This document shows, in pieces, positions 36,109 through 46,921 of a DNA stretch of 64,000 bases (its first letter is position 1; every line of letters starts with the position of its first letter). The position numbers were made by a program, and so were the translations under genes. Below the pieces are notes generated by a model. The model did no database searches. It was not told where the DNA came from and saw nothing but the letters and a program-made list of their open reading frames with translations. The DNA is from CAVTYH01 sp963773875 (GTDB taxonomy: Bacteria; Planctomycetota; Planctomycetia; Pirellulales; JADZDJ01). Where the stretch lies: the NCBI GenBank assembly GCA_963773875.1, contig CAVZCV010000006.1:186001-250000 (forward strand), given 5' to 3'.

Positions 36109-36729
36109 CTAATCCGGGGTGTCGCGCTCTTTCAGTTTCGAGCGCAGCTTGATGAGTGCCCGGCCGTAACGCTGGCGCACGGTCGCGGCCTGCAGATCGA
36201 GCACCTGGGCAATGTCTTCGAATGTTAACCCTTCCACGTTTCGCATGACAACAATTTCACGATTGAGTTCATCGAGCGAATCGACCGCGGCGGCCACACG
36301 CAGTTGCATTTCACGCCGGGCGAGCTTTTCCACCGGCGAGTGGTCGGCCACCAGACTGCGGGCAATGAGGATCGACGAGCGATTCAGCGGCCCTTCCTCG
36401 CGCAGCAGGCTGCGGCGGCGGCGATCGATATGGTTGCGGCGTGCATCGAACAGTTGCTGCTGTGCGGTCTTGCGCAGCCACAGCCGGAACGGCATAGGAC
36501 GGCGCTTTAAATAATCTTCAAATCGCCGGCAAGCGACGATGTGCGTTTCCTGTACTAAATCGGACGGATCGAGCCGTGCCCGCAAGCGTGCATCCATTCG
36601 CAGAGCAATCAGTCGCTTAAGCGAGGCACGGTTCATTTCGAATAGCGGATGAAAAGCTTCTGGATCGCCGCGCGCAGCCCGATCGAGCAGCCGCCGGGTT
36701 TCGCGCGAATCAGATTGAACTGCGGACAT
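36109..36729 (-). CDS. ECF-family sigma factor (kinase-associated type)
   Basis: 206 residues; ATG at 36729 after GGGGA. Region 2: LLDRAARGDPEAFHPLFEMN, then LRARLDPSDLVQETHIVACR (the DLVQE core-binding motif) and RPMPFRLWLRKTAQQQLFDA. Region 4: LDELNREIVVMRNVEGLTFE, then DIAQVLDLQAATVRQRYGRA. This is the planctomycete type normally encoded next to a Ser/Thr kinase, as here: the kinase-TPR gene starts 101 bp downstream on the same strand. No anti-sigma factor is present, so control by phosphorylation is the usual inference. Intact. Confidence 0.92.
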   Translation of the reverse strand: MSAVQSDSRETRRLLDRAARGDPEAFHPLFEMNRASLKRLIALRMDARLRARLDPSDLVQETHIVACRRFEDYLKRRPMPFRLWLRKTAQQQLFDARRNHIDRRRRSLLREEGPLNRSSILIARSLVADHSPVEKLARREMQLRVAAAVDSLDELNREIVVMRNVEGLTFEDIAQVLDLQAATVRQRYGRALIKLRSKLKERDTPD

Positions 36730-36952
36730 AGCGTTCCCCACTATAGCCCGTCGAACAATCAAAGAGTGTGACAAAGAAATTTGTCGCCGCAAGGCAAATC
36801 ATTTGGCCCACTTATACTTGGCCAGCCGGTGCGACTTTGTGGTGCGTATCGCATCCGGCAACGCAAAATCATTCCGAACCAGTTTCCTGTGACCCGGTCG
36901 TCAGCGCGCCTCTTCTACATGACCGGCGTTGTTAGTCATCTCGGAATGCGCG

Positions 36953-37708
36953 TCAGTACGGCAATAAGAATCCGACCCGGCCGTCGCCATCCACAAAGAA
37001 TTGTCGCCGCGGCGGCGGAGGATTGTATCTTGGCGGGCGATAAGGACTTTCATGGGTGGCGAACTGAGCGGCGCTGGAACTTCTTTGATCCAGCCTTTGT
37101 TGTGCAGCCGCACGGTTCTGTTGAACTCTTTGAACCATTTGCTCACGGTTTTGATCGAACGCAGCACGCTGCTGCTGTCGAGAAAGTCGATCGGCCCGGA
37201 TCGCAATGATGGCGTCTTCCAACTGAGCGGCCGTCATGTTCGCCACGTCCTTTAAACCCAGATCTTGAAGGGTTCGTCGCCGAAATCCGTCGGTCACGAC
37301 GGATAAGTATTCTCCCAGCCATTGCTGCGCGTCTTGGAAATCTTGGCCATTGAGCACTTTCAATCGGGCCTGCCAGTCGTCGAGAAAGCCTTGCAACTCG
37401 CTTGCTGGCAAAGCTTGAATTTGAGCGGCGAGGTTTGCCTTAATGCGCTCGACATCGGCAGGTGTATAGATCGCCTGCGTTGTGAGCCATTTTTGAAATT
37501 CATCGTACGCCTGCTTCCATTCTTTGCTGGCCAGAATTTTCGCTTTCGTGGCTGCATCCGACGGATTTGGAGCAACCGTCGGTTGTTTGGCTGCCGAGTC
37601 CGATTTTGGCTGCGGAGGCTGTTGAGCCGGTGCACTTTCGAAGGCAAGGCATACGGCGACGACGATCATGATGGCTGCCGGATATCTGAAAATTCGAGTT
37701 TTCGACAT
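36953..37708 (-). CDS. Secreted hypothetical protein, Gln-rich C-terminus
   Basis: 251 residues. Signal peptide region IFRYPAAIMIVVAVCLAFES then APAQQPPQPK. The middle is helical: KEWKQAYDEFQKWLTTQAIY, then VERIKANLAAQIQALPASEL and LGEYLSVVTDGFRRRTLQDL. A Gln/Arg-rich coiled stretch (RLSRQQQRAAFDQNREQMVQ) leads to a Pro/Tyr tail RPPRYNPPPPRRQFFVDGDG. I recognise no family beyond exported planctomycete proteins. It is followed by a SnoaL-like gene upstream on the same strand (56 bp), which may share its transcript. Intact. Confidence 0.75.
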   Translation of the reverse strand: MSKTRIFRYPAAIMIVVAVCLAFESAPAQQPPQPKSDSAAKQPTVAPNPSDAATKAKILASKEWKQAYDEFQKWLTTQAIYTPADVERIKANLAAQIQALPASELQGFLDDWQARLKVLNGQDFQDAQQWLGEYLSVVTDGFRRRTLQDLGLKDVANMTAAQLEDAIIAIRADRLSRQQQRAAFDQNREQMVQRVQQNRAAAQQRLDQRSSSAAQFATHESPYRPPRYNPPPPRRQFFVDGDGRVGFLLPY

Positions 37709-37764
37709 TTTCCACCGTCGAGTAATCAGGTCGAATTGTTCTAATTCAAATGCACGGCATGTAA

Positions 37765-38670
37765 CTACTTGGCCGCAGTTCGTTTCAACACGACTTCGAA
37801 ATCATCGGTTGGCTGACCGTCGATCGAACCACGGATCGCTTTCCAGACCATCGTATTCTTGTCGGGAAACTTGTATACCTGCGTTACCTGCGACAATTCT
37901 CCATCGGGCAGCACGCGAGTGGCGAGCGCCATCCACAGATTGCCTTCCATGTTCCACTGGCCCTGAGAAAAGCTACCGTCGTCGCTAAACATCCAAGAGC
38001 GAATTTGCTCTGCGAGTGGATCCCAACCGATTTGTTGGGTGCCGATGAGCGAGGCCTTGCCTGAAGACATGGTAATTGTCCGGTGCAGGAACTTCTTATT
38101 CGCATCCCATTTGGCGGAAACACGAATAGAAATGTTGTTTACATCGCCGGCCCATTCGCCGGCGAAGATTCCCAGCGACGCAAGCTGATTGAGGTTGGAT
38201 ATGGGCTCGGTGGGCATTTCTCGCAGGTTATCGAGTTTCCACCGGCCGCGATCACGAACCCAAATCGCCGTGTAGCGGCCTTTGAATGGCATGCCGCCTT
38301 CCACCGGTGGCACGTTAAATTCTCCGTCTTCGATCGCCACATCGTCGGTGACAAATCGCACCTTGGCAGTGCTACTACGCGATCGCAAACTGGCATCGCT
38401 GGGTTGTCCGTCGATTTTGGCAAGCATCTCTTGGACTTTAACAGTGCGACCAGTTTCGTCGGTGTAAGTTCCATCGGCAATCCAGTAAGCCGCCAATGCT
38501 TTACTATCACCGCGCTCGATGGCCGCTGCGTATCCTTCGCCCGCCTGGCGAACTGCCGCCTCGTCTTTTGTGTGGTCATGGGCAGCTTGTGCGGGCGCTT
38601 CGCGTGAACTAATAACAACGAGCCACACACCAAGCCAAGTACAAGCGCGAATTGCCAAACGGTGAAACAT
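37765..38670 (-). CDS. Secreted SnoaL-like (DUF4440/SgcJ-type) protein, paralogue of 13296-14309
   Basis: 301 residues. Signal peptide MFHRLAIRACTWLGVWLVVI. SnoaL-like domain: AAVRQAGEGYAAAIERGDSK, then ALAAYWIADGTYTDETGRTV and FVTDDVAIEDGEFNVPP. The second domain has ASLGIFAGEWAGDVNNISIR, then SLIGTQQIGWDPLAEQIRSW and MFSDDGSFSQGQWNMEGNLW, matching segment by segment the C-terminal domain of the plus-strand gene at 13296 (shared G-x-QxIGWDPxAxQIRSWxF-x-x-G-F-x-x-G-x-W). Exported; the cone fold may bind a small hydrophobic ligand, but no catalytic residues are evident. Intact. Confidence 0.85.
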   Translation of the reverse strand: MFHRLAIRACTWLGVWLVVISSREAPAQAAHDHTKDEAAVRQAGEGYAAAIERGDSKALAAYWIADGTYTDETGRTVKVQEMLAKIDGQPSDASLRSRSSTAKVRFVTDDVAIEDGEFNVPPVEGGMPFKGRYTAIWVRDRGRWKLDNLREMPTEPISNLNQLASLGIFAGEWAGDVNNISIRVSAKWDANKKFLHRTITMSSGKASLIGTQQIGWDPLAEQIRSWMFSDDGSFSQGQWNMEGNLWMALATRVLPDGELSQVTQVYKFPDKNTMVWKAIRGSIDGQPTDDFEVVLKRTAAK

Positions 38671-38897
38671 AGAAGTACTCCGATCGGAGAAAGGAGAGTT
38701 TTCTGTTGGAGCCAGCAGTATATCTTGCCAAGGTGCATCTCAAAAGTCGCGATCGGCACACATATCCGAATCCTGGGCTGATCTGCAGAAGTTAACAGTC
38801 GTCAGCTGTGGCACGCCGAATTTCCGCCAAATAGCCGCCAAGGGCGAACCCGCGCGAAGCGGCGATTTGTCGAAATACGTCACTGCATGGGCGACGA

Positions 38898-41800
38898 TTA
38901 GGCTGGAGCACGAACTCCGTAAAGGATTGCATACAGGGCTGGCATAACAATCATTGTCAGCACGCAAGCGAACGATAGCCCGAACATAATGCACACCGCC
39001 ATTGCCCCGAAAAAGGGATCGGTCAACAGTGGGATCGAACCGAGCACCGTCGTCAAAGCAACCATGAGCACTGGCCGCACCTTGCTTACGCATCCGTCCA
39101 GAATCGCTTGGTAATGCGACTTTCCCGAGTCGATCTCCGTACGAATTTTGCTGAGCACGACGATCGAGTTTTTAATCTGCTCGCCACCCAAGCTTAGCAC
39201 GCCCAACAGAGCCATAAATCCAAACGGTTTGCCAGTGAGCAGAAGTCCAGCGGTAACGCCGATGATCGCCAGCGGCACGATCAGCCACACTAAGAGCGTG
39301 GTGCGGATCGAATTAAACAGGCACACCACGATGAACACCATCAGCACTAGCACATACGGTAGCGGCTGAGCCAGCGCGGCGCGGGCTTCGGCAGAATCTT
39401 CGTACTCACCACCCCATTGCATCGAGTACCCAAGAGGTAGTTCAATTTGTTCAACCGTTGATCGCACTCGATTGAACAATTGACTTGGCAATTCCGATCG
39501 AGGGTCAGCATGGATGGTGAGCGTTGGAAAACGGTCGTGACGCATCACCACGGGGTCTTCCCAGACGACTTCGGCGCCGGTGGTCACCTGACTTAGCGGA
39601 ATCATCCGCCCAGCGACCGGGCTCCAAATTTGCAAACTGTTAATCATGCCGACGTCGTTGCGCTCGGCCAGCGGCGGGCGGGCGACAATCGGCAGTAGTC
39701 GCGCTTCCTGAGGATAAACTCCCGCGCCGCGCTGCCCGGCTCACGGTAGAAGCCAACGGTGCTTCCTTCAAAACTGCTTTCCAGGGCCCGGGCAACCTCG
39801 ACCCGCGTAATTCCATTGCGGCGCGCCTGGAGTTCGAGCAGTTCGGGACGAATCACTTTCTCTCGCTCGCGCCAATCGTTGCGTACACACATGGCCCCGC
39901 CATCATCTTCGAGAACACGCATTGCCTGGTCGCCCAATTTGCGCAACACGGCCGGGTCAGGTCCGCTGAATCGAACCTGAATGCGGCCACCCTGACCTGG
40001 ACCGAGCAGAAATTTCTTCGCCACGGCATTTGCATTCGGATGCTTTTCATCAAGGTGCGTTTGGATATCGGCCAGCACTCCGTCCATCTTGCTTGGGTCA
40101 TCAATATCAACCAAGAATTGGACGTACGCCGGATTTTCGCTTTCCGGGGAGTAAACAAGCAAGAAACGCAAACCGCCACTGCCAATGAACGATGTGACGT
40201 GCCCGACGCCCGGCTGCCGTTGGATAAATTGCAGGACATCGTCGGCGAAGGCTTCGGTTTCGCGAATGTGAGTTCCGGCCGGCAGAAAAACGTCTACCAT
40301 AAATTGTGGCCGCGTGGCAGGAGGAAAAAAACTCTGATTCAACCGCGTGAACCCATATGCGGCCACGACGAATGCAACGATCGATATGGCGATTACGGCC
40401 CAGCGAAAACGTAGCGCCGTAGCCAATAGGTCGCGGTAGGCCTGGAAAAGGAAGCCACTGTAAGGATCGCGCGGCTCTGTCGCACCACTTCGCTTGAGAG
40501 GCTTAAACATCAAGTAACTCAAGAGCGGCGTGACCGTGATGGACGAGATCCAGCTTAAACTCAACGAAATCAAGATAACCCAGAAGAGCGAGTTGCAGTA
40601 TTCGCCGGTGCTATGTTCCGAAAGGCCGATCGCGGCGAAGGCAATAACGCCGATGGCCGTGGCCCCAAACAGCGGCCACTGATTCTGCGCGACGATCTCC
40701 CGCACTACTTCGAGCCGATCCTTGCCCCCCTCGATGCCGACTTTAATTCCCTCGATGATAATGATTGCATTGTCTGTCAGCATGCATAGGGCAATGATGA
40801 GCGCCGAGCGAGATGCGCTCCATCAGAATGTCCCCCTTCATGTACATGACTAGGAACGTCGCCATAATGGTCAAGAACAGCACGATGCCAATGATGAACC
40901 CGGTCTTGCGGCCCATCGCGATCAGCAGCACCACAAAGACGATCGTCACCGCTTTGGCCAGATTGAAGATGAAGTTATTCGTGGCCGCGCTGACGGCTTC
41001 GGACTGGAAATTAATTTCGCCGATTTCAATGCCGACCGGCTGGTAGCGTTTGAGTTCCTCGAGTTTCCGTCGCACGCCTTCGCCCATTGTCACGACGTTG
41101 CCGCCTTGCACTGTGGAGATTCCCAGCCCGATGGCCGGCTTGCCGTCGTAACGCAATAGACGCCTGGGTGGATCCTGGTCCCCTCGCTCCAGCGTGGCAA
41201 CGTCCTTGAGAAACAGTTGTCGGCCCGTACGGTCCGATCCAATCACTAACCCAAGCATGTCGTTTGCTGAGCGGAATTCCCCTCCGGGGTCGATGACAAT
41301 TCGCTTGTCGCCAACACGCACGCGGCCGCCGTCGACGGCAACATTCTTGGCCTGAAGCTTGCCGTAGATTTGCTGTTCGTTAATGCCAAGTTGCGCTAGC
41401 CGCTGTCGTGAGATTTCAAGAAAGACAACCTCCTGTTGTTCGCCGAAGAGTTCAACTTTCTTGACGCTCGGGACCAAGAGCATCTCGCGTCGCAGAAAAT
41501 CCGCGTAGCGGCGCAATTCCGACTGCGAATAACCCTCCCCGGTAATGGCCAGGAAGATGCCGTAGACGTCGCCAAAATCGTCGATCACCATCGATTGGCC
41601 GCGCACTGCAGGCGGCAATCGAGGCTGAACATCGGCGATCTTGCGCCGCAACTCGTCCCAGACCTGGGGAATGGCGTCCCGATGATATTTGTCTTGTATG
41701 ATCGCCGAAACCACCGACCTGCCACGCACCGATTCCGATTCAACGCTCTTCAATTGGCCAAGTTGTTGGCAGGCATTCTCGATCGGGTTCGTGACTTCCT

Positions 41801-41981
41801 GCGCGACTTCTTCGGCGCTGGCGCCAAGGTACGGAGTAATGATCAGTGCTTCTTTGATCGTGAATTCGGGGTCTTCAAGTCGGCCTATTTGCTGATAGGC
41901 CACAATTCCACCCAGCAGGACGAACAGCATGGCCACGAACACGACACGGTCGTTTCGAACCGAGAGAACGCCGGGATTCAT
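38898..41981 (-). CDS. RND-family efflux transporter, two frameshifts
   Basis: About 1,027 residues, normal for AcrB/MexB-type inner-membrane pumps driven by protons. Start MNPGVLSVRNDRVVFVAMLF overlaps the adaptor stop (ATGA), so translation is coupled. Periplasmic and membrane landmarks: ASAEEVAQEVTNPIENACQQ, KVELFGEQQEVVFLEISRQR, TM4 with the relay Asp in ALCMLTDNAIIIIEGIKVGI, GATAIGVIAFAAIGLSEHST, and TM10-11 LGVLSLGGEQIKNSIVVLSK then VRPVLMVALTTVLGSIPLL. Frame changes lie near 40800 (RISLGA to LIIALCML) and near 39700 (EFILRK to LPIVARPPLAERNDVGMINS). Both halves are fully conserved. Substrate not readable. Confidence 0.9.
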
Positions 41982-43279
41982 AAAGGGCCGCCTCCGAGCG
42001 CGTCGCCCAGATCGCGAACTTTCATGCCCTCCCGGAGATGAGTTACGCCCGCCACGGCAATGCGGTCACCGGGTTGCAGGCCCTCAAGAATTTCAATCGC
42101 GCTGCCGGTAGCTTCGCCAAGATTTACGCTACGAGGCGTTACGGTTTCATCTGGCCCGATGACCCAGGCAACCTGCTTGCCGGTGGCATCTTTGAACACG
42201 GCAGAGATCGGGACCAGAATTCGGTTTCCCAGAATGCTCGCGCGGCGATACGTAATAGTAACCGTGGCCGTCATTCCGGGTAGCAGGTTGATGCCCGGCG
42301 GAACTTTCATGGCGACACGCAGTTGAAAAGTTTGCGTGGTTGGATCTGCAGTCTGCCCGATTTCGCGGATTTGCACCGGAAATTGAAGCCCGGGCGCACC
42401 GCCGAACTCCGCAGAAATTTGCACGATGTCTGCAGAGGCAAGGTCCGCCGTCATGACCGATTCCGGCACATCGACGGCAATGTTGATCTCATCGACATCC
42501 TGAAACTTCACGATCGGGTCCTTCGCTCTGACGTTTTGATTTTGCTCGACGAACCGCTGGGCGATCACGCCGTCGTAGGGGGCCCGCAGTGTGCAATCGT
42601 CGAGCTGGATCTTGGCCTCGACTACGCGGCCTTCGAGTCCGCGAACCGCAGCCTCTTTCGCTTCAATTTCTTCAACGCGCGCGATTGTGCCCTTCTCGAA
42701 CGTTTGCAGGGTGGCCTGGTATTCTTCCTGTGCCAATCGATACGCTGTTTCAGCGCGATCGTAATCCACACGTGCGACGGCATTGGGATTGGTCTGGGCA
42801 ACCTGAGCGAAGCGATTGAATTCAGTCCGGGCGTTGTTGAGCTTGGCCTCGGCCCCTCGCACGTGCGATTCCCGCCGGAGTCTCTCTTCCGGGCACTCCC
42901 CCGCACGAAGCGCTGCAAGCGCCGCGCGACCCTGATCGAGTTGACCCTGCAAGGCGTTCAGCCGAGCGTGAAATTCATCGGCCCGCAGCTGGGCGATCAC
43001 TTCGCCTTGCGTCACTCTCTGTCCTTCTTTGACAGGAAGGTTGATTAGCAGACCGGCGACCTGGAACGCCAGTTCAACTCTTCGGGAAGCTTCCACTCTT
43101 CCAGGAAAAGTGCGCGTCCGTGGTTCTTCCCCTGCGACCACAATCATCGTCTTAACTGGACGAACGATGACAGAATCGGTCGAGTTTCGCGACGAGCATC
43201 CAGCGTCGAAGACAATAATCGCAATCACGATCGGCAGGTGCCAATCGAGCCCGCGGAAACCGCAAGATCTGGCTTTCAT
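41978..43279 (-). CDS. RND periplasmic adaptor (membrane fusion) lipoprotein
   Basis: 433 residues from the ATG at 43279. The N-terminal segment LPIVIAIIVFDAGCSSRNST carries a lipobox (DAGC), so a lipoprotein anchor is likely. Typical MFP architecture: half-motif lipoyl RVELAFQVAGLLINLPVKEG, a long alpha-hairpin (~105-205; ALQGQLDQGRAALAALRAGE), second lipoyl half LDDCTLRAPYDGVIAQRFVE, beta-barrel (QFPVQIREIGQTADPTTQTF) and the membrane-proximal domain NRILVPISAVFKDATGKQVA. Its stop overlaps the start of the RND pump by 4 bases. No outer-membrane channel gene is adjacent. Intact. Confidence 0.92.
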   Translation of the reverse strand: MKARSCGFRGLDWHLPIVIAIIVFDAGCSSRNSTDSVIVRPVKTMIVVAGEEPRTRTFPGRVEASRRVELAFQVAGLLINLPVKEGQRVTQGEVIAQLRADEFHARLNALQGQLDQGRAALAALRAGECPEERLRRESHVRGAEAKLNNARTEFNRFAQVAQTNPNAVARVDYDRAETAYRLAQEEYQATLQTFEKGTIARVEEIEAKEAAVRGLEGRVVEAKIQLDDCTLRAPYDGVIAQRFVEQNQNVRAKDPIVKFQDVDEINIAVDVPESVMTADLASADIVQISAEFGGAPGLQFPVQIREIGQTADPTTQTFQLRVAMKVPPGINLLPGMTATVTITYRRASILGNRILVPISAVFKDATGKQVAWVIGPDETVTPRSVNLGEATGSAIEILEGLQPGDRIAVAGVTHLREGMKVRDLGDALGGGPL

Positions 43280-43671
43280 ATCTGCTTTTCTGCTCTGGGG
43301 AATGCAAACCAATTCAGCCTGTTCTACAAAGATAAACGCCGTCGAGAACGCCACGACACAACCGGAATTCGCCGTTGCGGGGTTCTGGACATGCCCGTGG
43401 CGTGCGGACGGTCATGGCGAACCTACAGTGCCAGAGTATATCGTTCGATGATTCATTTAGCGATGATTATTCAAAGGGTTACCAGATGTCGCTGGACTTG
43501 TCGTGTCAATGAACCGCACGCTAGACTACGCATGATTTCTGCCGCTAGCCGATTGCTCAACTTGCCCGCTGCGACGGTCGTAGCCCGTCCAGACGAACGC
43601 GCAATGCTACGCTGATAAGAGTATCTTTTCTCTGCGGATGATCGTCGGCTTTTTAATCAAAGGAGCGAAAC
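43280..43671. other. Divergent intergenic region, adaptor and HdeD genes
   Basis: About 390 bp separating the divergent efflux operon (minus) and the HdeD-DUF502-phosphoesterase operon (plus). It must hold both promoters, but I see no clear boxes or operator dyad. AAAGGAGCG precedes the HdeD ATG. Confidence 0.35.
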
Positions 43672-44257
43672 ATGAGTCCGCGAATGGGCCCGATTCTGTC
43701 GATGGTTGGTTTCGAAGTCGTGAAGCGCAATTGGGGTTGGTTCCTGGCGCTGAGGAATTGTGCAGATTATCCTGGGCACGATCGCACTGGGTGAGTCGTT
43801 CTTGATGACGATTTTTTCGGTGGTCATGCTCGGCTGGCTATTGATCATTGGCGGCGTCTCGTCGATCGTACACGCATTCATGGAACGACATTGGGGTGGC
43901 TTTTTCATCGATTTGCTTACCGGTTTGTTCTACGCCATCGCCGGTTTCATCATGATTTCCAACCCCGGAGAAACAGCCGTGACGCTGACGCTTGTGATTT
44001 CTATGTTTCTCATGATCGGAGGCGTCTTTCGAATTGTTGAAGCACTAATCGGCGCATTGCCGCATCGCGGCTGGGTGTTGCTGAATGGTGTCATCACATT
44101 AGTGCTGGGCATCATGATTTGGAGGCAGTGGCCGCTCTCCGGCTTATGGGTCATCGGTTTGTTCGTCGGCATCGAGATGCTCTTGTACGGTTGGTCGCTC
44201 GTCATGCTGGCGATTGCGGCCAAAAAAATGCCGACCGCCACAATGGCTACGGCCTAA
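43672..44257 (+). CDS. HdeD/DUF308-family membrane protein, one frameshift
   Basis: About 195 residues. ATG at 43672 after AAAGGAGCG: MSPRMGPILSMVGFEVVKRN then WGWFLAL. The frame changes near 43753 (an extra A in CTGAGGAATT); the continuation is IVQIILGTIALGESFLMTIF. Six membrane helices include VVMLGWLLIIGGVSSIVHAF, LLTGLFYAIAGFIMISNPGE, VTLTLVISMFLMIGGVFRIV and LLNGVITLVLGIMIWRQWPL, with the tail GIEMLLYGWSLVMLAIAAKK. HdeD proteins were first linked to acid stress in enterobacteria; function elsewhere is unproven. First gene of a likely unit with DUF502 and the phosphoesterase. Confidence 0.85.
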
Positions 44258-44296
44258 ACTTTTGAGTGGGAAGTTGGTTCTCCAGAGGCCGCGCCA

Positions 44297-45070
44297 ATGG
44301 ATTCAAATTCTGCAAGTCTGTCCGAACGTCAAATGGAATCCGTTCTGCCCGAGACGCACTCCACCTGGCAGCGCATTAAAGGCCGGATTCTTGGCGGACT
44401 GTTGATCGTCTTGCCAATTCTGATCACGCTCTGGCTGTTTCATTGGCTGTATTCCAGTCTTGAAACGAAGGTAATCGACCCTATCGCGCAGCTCGTGCTG
44501 TGGAAGGTTCGCGGTGGTCAGGCGGATGCGGAATTGCCGTTCTGGTTTGAAAACTATGCGGCCCCGCTGATCGCTATTGTGCTTGTGCTCGTGTTGCTCT
44601 ATTTCCTCGGGTTTTTTGCGCATTCGCGTCTGCGACAGGGCGTCGACTGGTTGTTATTGCGAGTGCCGGTAATGTCTGGCGTATATGAAGGCGTCCGGAG
44701 CGTGTTTAAATCGATGGAACGTCAGAGTGGAAAGCAGCGCTCACAGCGCGTTGTATTAATTCCATTTCCGCATCCAGGATTGAAGGCCGCCGCCTTTGTC
44801 ACAGCAACTTGTCGCGATGTCCAGACGCAGAAGACGCTTCTGTGTGTTTACGTCCCGCAATCGCCATTACCGACAAACGGGCATTTGCTTTTGGTACCTG
44901 AGGAAGAAGCGACAGAGCTGAATTGGACGTCTGAAGAAACTTTGCAGACGCTGATCTCAGGTGGTTTTACTGCGCCGCAAGAAGTCAGCTATTTTGGGGG
45001 CAAGCCAGCCATCGCAGGGGGCTCCGCGGCCACGACGCCCGCCATCGAAGCGGCATCTGCCAAACATTAG
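44297..45070 (+). CDS. DUF502 membrane protein
   Basis: 257 residues. Two N-terminal membrane helices, GGLLIVLPILITLWLFHWLY and YAAPLIAIVLVLVLLYFLGF, then the conserved DUF502 cytosolic domain: VPVMSGVYEGVRSVFKSMER, VLIPFPHPGLKAAAFVTATC, QKTLLCVYVPQSPLPTNGHL and LLVPEEEATELNWTSEETLQ. The family is conserved in many bacteria, with unknown function. It starts 39 bp after the HdeD stop. The C-terminal tail is Ala-rich and variable. Intact. Confidence 0.9.
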   Translation: MDSNSASLSERQMESVLPETHSTWQRIKGRILGGLLIVLPILITLWLFHWLYSSLETKVIDPIAQLVLWKVRGGQADAELPFWFENYAAPLIAIVLVLVLLYFLGFFAHSRLRQGVDWLLLRVPVMSGVYEGVRSVFKSMERQSGKQRSQRVVLIPFPHPGLKAAAFVTATCRDVQTQKTLLCVYVPQSPLPTNGHLLLVPEEEATELNWTSEETLQTLISGGFTAPQEVSYFGGKPAIAGGSAATTPAIEAASAKH

Positions 45071-45136
45071 GACTTGGAAAACACGATTGGCTGCGAGCCA
45101 CAAACGCACGCCGCAAGCTATTCGTGGACGCATGTA

Positions 45137-46883
45137 ATGGATCCGATCATCGATCCTCACTTCGGCGACTTTGAGGATGATGCGTCCAGCACCAAGCGCC
45201 GCTCGCTGCTGTCTCTCGCCGGTAGCTTGCTCGTAGAAATCAGTCTGCCGAAACTTGCTTTGGCGTGGTTTTTAATGCTTGTGTTGCCGAGTCTCTTGCT
45301 CGGACTGGCGCCGCTGGCCGTTACTGCCTGGCTTAACACGGTCAAATGGAAATTCACCTACGCGCTCGCTGAAATCTGGCCGGCCGTACTGCTAATTGCC
45401 GTCATCGCCCTGGGTTGGTACGGAGGTCGGTCGCTACTGCGTATCGTCAAAAGCAGTTTCTGGTCGCTTAATGCGCTGGCGGTTGAGCCCATTTATTTGG
45501 TCTCGCGCGAAGTGCTGCGATACTTATCGGAAAAGCGACTTCCATCCGAAGCTGGCGCATCTCGTTATGCAACTCGACGCGCCGCGGCAGCCGCCGTGGC
45601 GGGAGTTTTAATTTGTGGCTTAGCCTTGTTCATACTCTGGCTCGCTTGGCGCCACTCTCGATGGGAAGGAACTATCGACGATTTAACTTCGCTACATCAC
45701 CTCACGCCAGTGGCTTTGGCTAACAGCGTTGTACTGATTTCTGCATATCTTGCGGTTGCCGCGCTCTATTGGGGAATAGCGGACGCCTCGATGCCACAGC
45801 CACACACGCTGGACAAACTGGAATCGCCGCCGCATTCAGGCCCCGTTTGGCGGATCGCACATCTGTCCGATATCCACGTTGTAGGCGAGCACTACGGCTT
45901 TCGTATAGAGAGTGGCCGTTCGGGACCGCGCGGCAATGAGCGTCTGAGGCAGGCGCTGAGTCAGCTCGCGGAAATTCACGCGCAGGAACCGCTGGATGTG
46001 ATCTTAATTACAGGCGACATGACCGACGCTGGACGCTCCGCGGAGTGGGCGGAGTTCCTTGATGTAATTGCGCCGCATCCGCAACTGATTGAACGCATGC
46101 TGATATTGCCGGGCAATCATGATCTCAACGTCGCCGACCGCGCCAATCCGGCACGTCTTGAACTGCCATCCAGTCCGAACCGGCGACTACGCCAACTCCG
46201 GGTCTTGTCGATGCTGTGCGCAATCCAAGGCCGACGGGTCCGCGTTATGGACTACTCAAAGGGTGTCTTGGGTGGATGCCTTGCTGAAGCATTGGAGCCA
46301 CATCTCGCTGAAATCCTTAAGTTCGCCGACACGGGACGACCGCTTGTCTCCAAAGCGCTCGCCGATTTGTGGACGAAGGTGTTTCCATTGATCGTGCCGC
46401 CCGATTCGGACACCGGGCTTGGGTTTATCCTGTTGAACTCGAATGTCGACACTCAGTTCTCGTTTACAAGTGCGCTGGGCATGATTTCCGCCGAGCAGGA
46501 CCGTGGAATCAGCTTAGTGACGAGGCAATACCCACGTGCCTGTTGGATCGTCGGCCTCCACCACCATCTCATTGAATATCCGCGCAGGACAAGCACTTTC
46601 CGAACGAATTGGCACGGCACTGATAAATGGAAATTGGTTCGTCCGACGCTTGCGGCGCTTAGCGGGACGCGCCATTGTGATGCACGGTCATCGGCATATC
46701 GACTGGATCGGCCAGTGCGCCGGCCTGCAAATTGTTTCTGGTCCCTCTCCGGTCATGGAGGCGACCGATCACGAATCCACCATTTTTTACATTCATTCGA
46801 TTGCAGCCGAACCGGACGGCCGCGTCAGGCTATGTACCCCACAACAAATTGCCGTAAAGAGCCCAGTAACTTCCGCAGATTAG
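45137..46883 (+). CDS. Membrane-bound metallophosphoesterase, one frameshift
   Basis: About 580 residues. The start is the ATG at 45137 (MDPIIDPHFGDFEDDASSTK); a TTG at 45074 is possible. N-terminal half has four membrane helices (LALAWFLMLVLPSLLLGLAP; WPAVLLIAVIALGWYG; AAVAGVLICGLALFILWLAW; LANSVVLISAYLAVAALYWG). C-terminal calcineurin-like domain: RIAHLSDIHVV (D-x-H), DVILITGDMTDAG (GD), MLILPGNHDLNVAD (GNHD), then VGLHHHLIEYP (H). Near 46595 the frame changes; the continuation SERIGTALINGNWFVRRLRR leads to IVMHGHRHIDWIGQCAGLQI, providing the last metal motif G-H-x-H, and ends at 46883. Third gene of the HdeD-DUF502 unit. Substrate unknown. Confidence 0.85.
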
Positions 46884-46921
46884 CACGTGTCGCCGTTGAT
46901 GATTGGGGCGTTACCGTGGAG

